Of a stretch of DNA of 41,317 nucleotides, positions 35,573-41,317 are shown in pieces. A model generated the notes under the pieces. The model made no database searches. It was not told the DNA's origin and saw nothing but the letters and a program-made list of their open reading frames with translations. Positions within the stretch are counted from its first letter, which is position 1. Every line of letters starts with the position of its first letter. A program made the translations under genes and the position numbers. This DNA comes from Palleniella muris (GTDB lineage Bacteria > Bacteroidota > Bacteroidia > Bacteroidales > Bacteroidaceae): positions 1 to 41,317 of the forward strand of contig NZ_SRZC01000029.1 of assembly GCF_004792655.1 (NCBI RefSeq). The letters run 5' to 3'.

Positions 35573-37939
35573 TTAGAATCTCAGAGTGACGTTGCCCATG
35601 ACGGTGAATCCTGCCATCGGGATGTAGCCAATCTGATAGTAGCGGTTATCGTTTGTATAGTCGTTGCCGTCAACTGCTGAATAAACCCAGCCACCGGCAG
35701 CATAGTGACGGTTGAAGATGTTGTTGAAGTTCAGCCCGAACACAGCTTCCTTTATGCCTGCCTTCAGCTTCTTCAGCCCGAGAGTGTACTTCAGGCTGAT
35801 GTTTGTCGCGGAGTAGCAAGGGAGCGAGCGGTCAGCGTTCTCCGAGTTGTCAAGGTACTGGCGGCTGACAAAGTTTGTGTGCCATACACCTTGGAAACCT
35901 TTGTAATGGAAATCGATGAAGCCGTTGAGGATTGCCGATGGTGAGAAAGACAATGTGGAATTGTCGTAATGGACAAGCTCGGGGTCACCTGCCCAATTAT
36001 CGACATACTCGTCGAAATCCTTAATCTTGTTCCTGCTCAGTGCAGCGTTTCCTTCTATGGAGAGCCATGGGAGAGGAGCGACGCCCGCACTCAGTTCGAT
36101 GCCCATGCGGTAGGAGTCCTTCACGTTTGTCGTAAGGTTCTCGCCGATGTCCGATTGTGCACCGGTCTGCACGAACTGGTTGTCGTAACTCATGTAGTAA
36201 AGGTTCAGATTGACCGACCATTTCTTAGCCTGATAGCCGTAGCCAAGCTCGAAATCGTTGAGCGACTCAGCCTCCGGGGCAGGGTAGGAGCCGTTGTCCG
36301 TGAAATTGTTGCGCTCAGGTTCGCGATTGCTGCGTGCATAGGACGCATACGCATTGTGTCCGTTCTTGTGGAAACTGATGCCGACTTTCGGGTTGAGGAA
36401 GTTGTATTTCGCATCGATGTCAAGCCTTTGGTTGGTGAAAGAACCGTCATTGTTCTCATAAAACTTGTCGTTCACACCGTTTGTGGTGTATTTGACATGG
36501 CGGTACTGCACATCGGCAAAGACATCGAAAGCAGGCGTGATGTGATATGTCGCCTTGGCAAATGCGCTGACATCTGTCTTGTCGGCATCCGAGTCATAGT
36601 ACTGATACTCACCGTTGCCATTAAGATAATATTTGCGCACATCCTCGTCCGCGATGTATGTGAGGTAGCCATAGTGGTTGCCGGTGAACTGTTGGGCAGA
36701 GATGTTGCCGATGATGTCCCACCGGCTGTCCTCGTAGTTGACATTGGCAATCAGTCCGTAGAAATCCTGCGTCATGCCCTTTTTGCGCACAAAGTCTGTT
36801 TTCTTTGGCAGACTGATGCCTGCTTCGGGCGTCATGGAGAGTCCGAATTTCGACAGTTTGTTGTCATAACGGAACTCATCGTAGTAGCCGTGACCGTGTG
36901 TATAGTGAGCTGTGGCAGAAGTGCTCCATTTGTCGTTTATCTGCCATGCCATGGAGAGCAGGTTGTGGTTGTACCAGAAATTGTCCGTGGTCTTGTCCCA
37001 GAATGAGCCGTCAGCCATTTTGTAACGCTCGACAGTCCATCCTCCTTCCCAGTCAGGGATAAAGTTCTCGTAAAGGCTGTTGTACTTTCCAAGTCCGAGA
37101 TTGTACATGTCCTTGTACGTTTTCACGCCGTCATAGCTGTTAAGGCTGTAATCACCGTTGCCTGCGGTCACACCGTTCCATGCCTGCCCCGTAGACTCAA
37201 AGCTACCGATGTTCTTGTAACTGAGTTTGAAGTTCTGACGCTGGTTAAGGAAGGTCAGTCCGCCATAGTAATTGCCTGACTTTCCGCCCGTTCCGTGGAT
37301 ATACCCGTCTGTGGTCGTTTGGTGGTATGCACCTTCGAGAACAAGGAAATGGCGTGGCAGACGGATGCCGGTCAGTCCGGTGGAAAGCTGTGCCCCAAAG
37401 TTCCATGTGTCATAAGATCCGTAGGATGCGGATACTTCTGCCGAAGGATTATGCTGCGGCAGCGCCGTCATGAGCGATATTGTTCCGCCGAAAGCGCCGT
37501 CGCCGTTGGACGATGTGCCTACTCCGCGCTGTATTTGTGCGCTGCCGAGGAGCGAGCCGAAACTGTTCATGTTTGCCCAGAAGACACACTGGTCCTCCGG
37601 CGAATTGAGAGCCACACCGTCAAGCGTGACATTGATTCGCGAGCCTGCCGCACCACGGATGCGCATGTAGGTCGTGCCCGTTCCCACACCGTTCTCGCTC
37701 CATGCCAGCACGCCCGGTGTGCGTGCGAAAAGGAACGGCAGTTCCTGACCTGTCTTTGAGAATTCCTGAAGCTGCTGCTTCTTGACGTTTGCCACTGCAA
37801 ACGGTGCGTCCTTTGCGGCGCGCACGCCTTTCACGGTCACCTCACCGAGCTGCTGCACACGGAGAGTGTCTTGGGTTTCTGCCACCGCAACGCCTTCTGT
37901 GGCAAATGCTGCGATGGCGGCAAAGAATAATTTCTTCAT
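35573..37939 (-). CDS. TonB-dependent outer membrane receptor, probably for thiamine
   Basis: Outer-membrane active transporter of 788 residues. It has a signal peptide at about 1-20, a TonB-box-like region, and a plug domain with TYMRIRGAAGSRINVTLDGV and VQRGVGTSSNGDGAFGG-type motifs. A beta-barrel follows, ending in the aromatic GNVTLRF C-terminus. No SusD partner or carboxypeptidase-like N-terminal domain is present. The TPP riboswitch upstream identifies thiamine or its phosphates as the probable cargo. It is co-transcribed with pnuT. No thiamine pyrophosphokinase gene follows here. Confidence 0.92.
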   Translation of the reverse strand: MKKLFFAAIAAFATEGVAVAETQDTLRVQQLGEVTVKGVRAAKDAPFAVANVKKQQLQEFSKTGQELPFLFARTPGVLAWSENGVGTGTTYMRIRGAAGSRINVTLDGVALNSPEDQCVFWANMNSFGSLLGSAQIQRGVGTSSNGDGAFGGTISLMTALPQHNPSAEVSASYGSYDTWNFGAQLSTGLTGIRLPRHFLVLEGAYHQTTTDGYIHGTGGKSGNYYGGLTFLNQRQNFKLSYKNIGSFESTGQAWNGVTAGNGDYSLNSYDGVKTYKDMYNLGLGKYNSLYENFIPDWEGGWTVERYKMADGSFWDKTTDNFWYNHNLLSMAWQINDKWSTSATAHYTHGHGYYDEFRYDNKLSKFGLSMTPEAGISLPKKTDFVRKKGMTQDFYGLIANVNYEDSRWDIIGNISAQQFTGNHYGYLTYIADEDVRKYYLNGNGEYQYYDSDADKTDVSAFAKATYHITPAFDVFADVQYRHVKYTTNGVNDKFYENNDGSFTNQRLDIDAKYNFLNPKVGISFHKNGHNAYASYARSNREPERNNFTDNGSYPAPEAESLNDFELGYGYQAKKWSVNLNLYYMSYDNQFVQTGAQSDIGENLTTNVKDSYRMGIELSAGVAPLPWLSIEGNAALSRNKIKDFDEYVDNWAGDPELVHYDNSTLSFSPSAILNGFIDFHYKGFQGVWHTNFVSRQYLDNSENADRSLPCYSATNISLKYTLGLKKLKAGIKEAVFGLNFNNIFNRHYAAGGWVYSAVDGNDYTNDNRYYQIGYIPMAGFTVMGNVTLRF

Positions 37940-38043
37940 CTTTTCTTTTATCCGATGATAGTTGATGAAAAAAGGGAGAGAAACCTGTAGCTGACTAAAA
38001 CCTGCCCATCTGCTCTCACGAGCCGCTTGGAGGTCATCATCGT

Positions 38044-38116
38044 TATTCCTACGCCGGCATTACCCGGATCAGGTTTGAGGGTTTGTTCTCAGCACCACCA
38101 ACAAGTGGGCACCCCT
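38044..38116 (-). promoter_or_regulatory. TPP riboswitch (THI box)
   Basis: Read on the minus strand it has GGGGTGCC, GGTGCTGAGA, and CCTGATCCGGGTAATG followed by CCGGCGTAGG, the conserved parts of the TPP aptamer in the right order. The receptor start is about 105 nt downstream. A GAGAG...CTCTC pairing followed by CCTTTTTT near 37969-37977 could be a terminator-type expression platform, but this is weak. Confidence 0.95.
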
Positions 38117-38140
38117 TAAAAAGCACTTTGCTTTTCAGGT

Positions 38141-38149
38141 GCAAAGGTA
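38141..38149 (-). promoter_or_regulatory. -7 box of thiamine uptake operon
   Basis: The minus strand reads TACCTTTGC, about 25 bp before the aptamer. A small inverted repeat AAAAGCA-CTT-TGCTTTT (38118-38134) covers the expected start of transcription. Confidence 0.65.
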
Positions 38150-38414
38150 TAAAGAATCCTTGTATCTGTGAAAGAATCTTACGTAAAATGCTTGAAAATT
38201 AACATTTATTGTTTAATCAGGTGTGCTTCTTTTTTGCACGGAAATGAAGAGAAAATAAGAAAACTCACGCCATTTTCGCCCTCAGAGAATCGCCTGGAGA
38301 TTTTTTTGAAAGGGAAATCTCGGAAAATTGCAGGAATTTTGTGGTTTGGTTATTATGTTGGGAATCAATGTGTTGTGCTCTTTTGACGTGCTTTTGTGCA
38401 CAAAAACTCCTGCG

Positions 38415-38590
38415 TTTCGTTACCTTTTAGCGCGGAATTCCTATCCTTTTGCGGTGCAAAGTGCTACCTTTTCCACTGCTAAAGGTTACCTTCGGCAGCC
38501 TGTAAGGTAACCTTTAGTACCGTGCAAGGTCATTTTTTCCACTGTAAAACGTGATTGTCCGTCTACGAAAGGCGCATTTTCCGCATTATG
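38415..38590. repeat. 22-bp palindromic array D (8 units)
   Basis: Units start at 38415, 38437, 38459, 38481, 38503, 38525, 38547 and 38569, exactly 22 bp apart. Central units are close to consensus (AAAGGTTACC at 38481, TAAGGTAACCTTT at 38503). Outer units decay (AAACGTGATTG, AAGGCGCATTTT) while keeping the phase. It lies between the divergent thiamine operon and ATPase 2. The remaining parts of this gap (38150-38414 and 38591-38780) show no gene I can support. Confidence 0.88.
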
Positions 38591-38794
38591 ATAAATAGCG
38601 CATTAGAAAACTCATGCATTTTTTTCGCATTGATTAGCCTCATGCGGATAAAGAAGATTTCTGTGGATAGCTTTTCTCTCCAATGAAAAATCAGGTGGCA
38701 AAAGAAACCGGGAGACCTCCTTAAAAGGTAATTGTGAAAATTCATAAGGTATAATTTACAAATACACCACAATAAGCCTTTGGTTTGCAAATTT

Positions 38795-38849
38795 ATGCAA
38801 AATGTTTGCATTTTTATTTGGTACGATTAATAAAATTGTATATCTTTGT
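38795..38849 (+). promoter_or_regulatory. Promoter and operator-like palindrome of ATPase 2
   Basis: TTTG at 38817-38820 and TATCTTTG from 38841, 20 bp apart, form a near-ideal Bacteroidetes promoter. Immediately upstream is ATGCAAA-ATG-TTTGCAT (38795-38811), with a second TTTGCAAA palindrome at 38784-38791. Confidence 0.75.
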
Positions 38850-38884
38850 GCTGTTTATTAACCGTAAGTAATAAAAATAGGCTT

Positions 38885-40102
38885 ATGCAAGTAATAGAAA
38901 GACCATATTATTCAACACTTATCAAGCCGTTCATTGGCAAAAACATCATCAAAGTGCTTACAGGACAGCGTCGTGTGGGCAAGAGTTGCATACTCCGTCA
39001 GCTACAACAATTTGTGGCTTCTGTGAATCCAGCCACAAACATCATATACATAAACAAAGAGCTTGAAGAGTTTGCAACTATTCGCAACCATAACGATTTC
39101 ACAGCTTATGTTTCACTGCAATTAAAGACAGGTGTGCCTAACTCGCTGTTTGTTGACGAGATACAGGACATAGAAGGGTTTGAGAAAACCTTACGCAGCC
39201 TGCAAGCGCAAGGTGAATGCGACATATTTATCACAGGTTCAAATGCAACTATGCTGTCCGGTGAATTGGCAACTTGTCTGTCCGGAAGATATGTGGAATT
39301 CCATATCCACAGCCTGAACTATAGCGAGTTCCTTCAGTTCCATGGCCTCCAGGCCTCAAACTCTTCGTTGCGCCAATACCTTACTTTTGGAGGGCTGCCA
39401 TTCCTTAAGAACCTTGAACTGGAGGAATATCAGGCATTTGAATATTTGCGCAATGTCTATTCGACAATCGTCCTGAAGGATGTTGTGAAGCGTGAAAATA
39501 TCCGCAACATCAGTTTTATGGAAACACTCGCGCTGTATATGTCTGACAACATCGGGCAATTGTTCTCCGCCAATAATATCAGCAAATACCTGAAGTCGCA
39601 GCATGTTAATATCTCCACTCTCCAAGTGGTTAATTATCTGCGGACACTTTGCAACGCTTACTTGATAAACAAAGTTGGCAGGATGGACATTGCGGGGCTG
39701 AGGAAATTTGAAATCGGTGACAAATATTTCTTCGAAGACATCGGTTTGCGCAACTGCAACATAGGTTTTTCTTTCCAAAGGGACATACATAAGCTTATAG
39801 AGAACGCTGTATTCCTCCATCTGCACTCTATCCCCGGGGTTTGCATCCACACCGGTCAGATAGGGAAACAGGAAATAGACTTTGTCGCTGTGAAAGGTGA
39901 TAAGCGTATTTACACACAAGCAACCTACCTGTTGTCAAGCGAGCAAACGGTTAACAGAGAATTTGGTAATCTGCGCTCTGTACCTGATAACTACCCAAAA
40001 TATGTAGTCTCCCTTGACGAATGGACAAGCAGCAGTAATATTGACGGCATCAACCACCTCCATTTAGGGGAATTCCTGCAACTCACTGATTTGCTGTCAT
40101 GA
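38885..40102 (+). CDS. AAA ATPase with DUF4143 C-terminal domain (2)
   Basis: 405 residues from ATG 38885 (MQVIERPYYSTLIKPFI). An earlier in-frame TTG at 38846 lies inside the promoter and is rejected. Walker A is GQRRVGKS (27-34) and Walker B LFVDE (Asp91, Glu92). Sensor 1 is in FITGSNATMLSGEL, with an intact SGR motif after it. The C-terminal DUF4143 half has the nuclease-fold-like KQEIDFVAVKG, then TQATYLL. It shares architecture, but little sequence, with the gene at 26933. No function is established; it has its own promoter and palindrome. Confidence 0.88.
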   Translation: MQVIERPYYSTLIKPFIGKNIIKVLTGQRRVGKSCILRQLQQFVASVNPATNIIYINKELEEFATIRNHNDFTAYVSLQLKTGVPNSLFVDEIQDIEGFEKTLRSLQAQGECDIFITGSNATMLSGELATCLSGRYVEFHIHSLNYSEFLQFHGLQASNSSLRQYLTFGGLPFLKNLELEEYQAFEYLRNVYSTIVLKDVVKRENIRNISFMETLALYMSDNIGQLFSANNISKYLKSQHVNISTLQVVNYLRTLCNAYLINKVGRMDIAGLRKFEIGDKYFFEDIGLRNCNIGFSFQRDIHKLIENAVFLHLHSIPGVCIHTGQIGKQEIDFVAVKGDKRIYTQATYLLSSEQTVNREFGNLRSVPDNYPKYVVSLDEWTSSSNIDGINHLHLGEFLQLTDLLS

Positions 40103-40233
40103 ATGAGGAAGCACTTGCCGCTTGCTTTTATATTTAAGCGAAAATATAATAAAGCCTTTCCGTTTGGTGAATGCCAAAACTTTGGTTGTAAGTAACTGTC
40201 GGGAATTAGTTCATACTAAAAACGCAGTATATC

Positions 40234-40280
40234 AGCAGTTCATAAGCAAGCTCAACTGTGTTCGGTTTGCACTGTCTTTG
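40234..40280 (+). repeat. Dispersed twin-box repeat, partial copy 4
   Basis: Plus-strand CAAGCTC, ACTGTGTTCGGTTTGCA and TGTCTTTGG follow the right half of the 77-bp consensus. No rightward gene follows it. The rest of the 40103-40346 gap shows no gene. Confidence 0.65.
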
Positions 40281-40346
40281 GATTCTTAGAGCAATAGCAA
40301 CTCTTAGAGCGACACATTATTTCTTCGGGTAAGTCGGAATCCGGAT

Positions 40347-41026
40347 TTACAGATGCTTCCATCTGATTTCCCTTTGCTTGGTCCTTGTCCTCATTGACCG
40401 CAAGGATGTTATCTCGATTCCCATAATCCGTGCAATCTCATCGTCACTGTCCTTCATGCCGCATAGAATCATGAACACCTTTTGGCGTAGGCTTAACCTG
40501 TCATAATTGTTTTCAAGATTTCTGACAAACCCCATATCCAAACTGCGGTAGTATTCAAGGAAACATGTGTAGTCGTCACGTTCCCAAAGACTTATGCTCT
40601 CTCCATGCATGATGCTGTCATACAAGCATTTTCCTTTGCGAACCATTTCCGATTGCATGTTGTTGAGTATATCATTCTCTTTCTTCAATATAGCCATTTC
40701 TTTGGATGACTCCTTTTCTGCTTCCTCCAATGCACTGATGCGCTCCATGTTCCTTGTCATCTCTTCATTATTGCCGTCCAATTCCTTATGCTTTCTAAGA
40801 GTCATGACCCTATAATACACGGCACAGCCACAAAGCATTATGGCAATGCCTGTAAGTACGATAATGATTTGCAGGTTATCAGCATGTTATAGGCTGTGGT
40901 GTCTTTCAGTTCCTTGTCAACAAGGTGGTCTATCTCTGAAAGACGCTTTTGCATGACTCCTTGATGACATCCTGCTAAAAGGATGTGCATGATGATGAAT
41001 AGTGAAAGGTAGGTTTTGTTTTTCAT
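40347..41026 (-). pseudogene. Remnant of a TPR-type regulator with HTH (internal deletion)
   Basis: Two frames are the ends of one gene. The 5' part (41026-40838) encodes a lipoprotein signal (FIIMHILLAGCHQ) and MQKRLSEIDHLVDKELKDTTAYNML, as at the start of Bacteroidales TPR regulators. The 3' part, in another frame (to 40347), encodes a membrane helix (LQIIIVLTGIAIMLCGCAVY), a coiled coil, and a C-terminal HTH (LSLRQKVFMILCGMKDSDDE, then IARIMGIEITSLRSM). The several hundred residues of TPR repeats normally between are missing, and the frames do not join: a TAA lies just before the membrane helix. The 163-residue 3' frame might still be translated from an internal ATG at 40838. A twin-box repeat supplies a promoter upstream. 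Confidence 0.7.
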
Positions 41027-41044
41027 AGTATAGCTTGTTTCTTA

Positions 41045-41121
41045 TGCAAAGATAATGCAAACCGAATGCAGACAGAATTTATTCATATATGCTGAGGTGC
41101 AGCTTATCTTATGCAAAAATA
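41045..41121 (-). repeat. Dispersed twin -7-box repeat, copy 5
   Basis: Read on the minus strand it begins with TATTTTTGCA, contains AAGCTGCACCTCAGCA and CTGCATTCGGTTTGCA, and ends with TATCTTTGCA. It is 77 bp long, like the copy at 26839, and lies 19 bp upstream of the broken regulator gene in sense orientation. Confidence 0.85.
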
Positions 41122-41144
41122 CACATTTTTTCCGAGTTTCATGT

Positions 41145-41205
41145 GATTGCAAAAAATGCAACGTTGCATTTTAGGGTGATTTAACGCGTTGCACTTTTTG
41201 CAATC
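41145..41205. repeat. 19-bp inverted repeat near right end
   Basis: GATTGCAAAAAATGCAACG (41145-41163) and CGTTGCACTTTTTGCAATC (41187-41205) pair over 19 bp with one G-T-type mismatch. The left arm overlaps a smaller palindrome, TGCAACGTTGCA. It sits between a twin-box repeat and the terminal repeat; no gene is present. Confidence 0.75.
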
Positions 41206-41223
41206 GCCTGATAATAGGCATAG

Positions 41224-41317
41224 TGAAGTTGTTTAAACTACTTGGATTTAAGACATTTTTTTACAAACATGACTATGAATGCCAGATAGTTCCACCCTTT
41301 CCAGCTATCCACAGTTG
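41224..41317. repeat. Right copy of terminal inverted repeat
   Basis: Reverse complement of 1-94 with two differences; the outer 55 bp are identical. GTTTAAAC lies near its inner end. Confidence 0.9.

Noticed and set aside
35969..37006. 345-codon open frame opposite the TonB receptor
   Set aside because: It is antisense to a clear outer-membrane receptor; its valine- and arginine-rich composition is typical of a frame shadow.
12631..38590. The 22-bp arrays as CRISPR arrays
   Set aside because: Units are too short, the conserved part is a palindrome of 13 bp, the variable part is only 9 bp, and no cas genes are present.
38168..38811. Open frames of 60-82 codons in the gap before ATPase 2
   Set aside because: They overlap the 22-bp array or AT-rich DNA, have no ribosome site and no recognisable sequence.
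1..41317. The window as a circular element or phage/plasmid
   Set aside because: End repeats are inverted rather than direct, and the genes are ordinary chromosomal ones (dnaA, pyrG, glnN, tRNA) with no plasmid or phage functions.

Overview
The window looks like chromosomal DNA of a Bacteroidales bacterium, probably Prevotella or a close relative. The evidence is a type III glutamine synthetase, a TonB-dependent receptor controlled by a TPP riboswitch, many promoters with the Bacteroidetes -7 box (TAnnTTTG), poor Shine-Dalgarno sites, and protein variants typical of the order. The exact species is an inference. Both ends carry the same 94-bp sequence in inverted orientation. The outermost 55 bp are identical, which looks like the point where an assembly stopped in a repeat.

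Layout. 0-4.5 kb: leftward dapF-dapL-glnN (lysine/peptidoglycan precursor synthesis and glutamine synthetase). 4.7-14.5 kb: rightward gltB-gltD, a remnant of an ammonium transporter, pyrG and a PurF-like amidotransferase. 14.8 kb: tRNA-Gly(CCC). 15-18 kb: leftward ZIP metal transporter and pyrD-pyrK. 18.3-20 kb: rightward secreted nuclease and uridine phosphorylase-like gene. 20-22.8 kb: leftward nucleoside kinase and agmatinase-like gene. 22.9-26.6 kb: rightward YfhO-type membrane protein, a 46-residue coupled protein and purU. 26.9-33 kb: rightward AAA/DUF4143 ATPase, an orphan C-terminal domain of class II ribonucleotide reductase, folB, a SPOR amidase, an MCE protein and dnaA. 33-38 kb: leftward gdhA and a thiamine uptake operon (TPP riboswitch, TonB receptor, PnuC/PnuT transporter). 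38.9-40.1 kb: a second AAA/DUF4143 ATPase. 40.3-41 kb: a broken TPR-type regulator.

Theme. Much of the window is nitrogen and nucleotide metabolism: GSIII, GOGAT and GDH make glutamine and glutamate, and CTP synthase, the PurF-like enzyme, PyrDK, PurU and nucleoside salvage enzymes use them. The ammonium transporter that would normally accompany such genes survives only as a C-terminal tail.

The most striking unexplained signal is non-coding. Four intergenic regions carry arrays of a degenerate 22-bp unit built on the palindrome AAAGGTWACCTTT. The arrays have 4, 4, 4 and 8 units, and each keeps an exact 22-bp step although the bases between the palindromes vary. A second dispersed family of about 77 bp, bounded by two -7 promoter boxes, occurs in three full and two partial copies. 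I know of no established function for either family.
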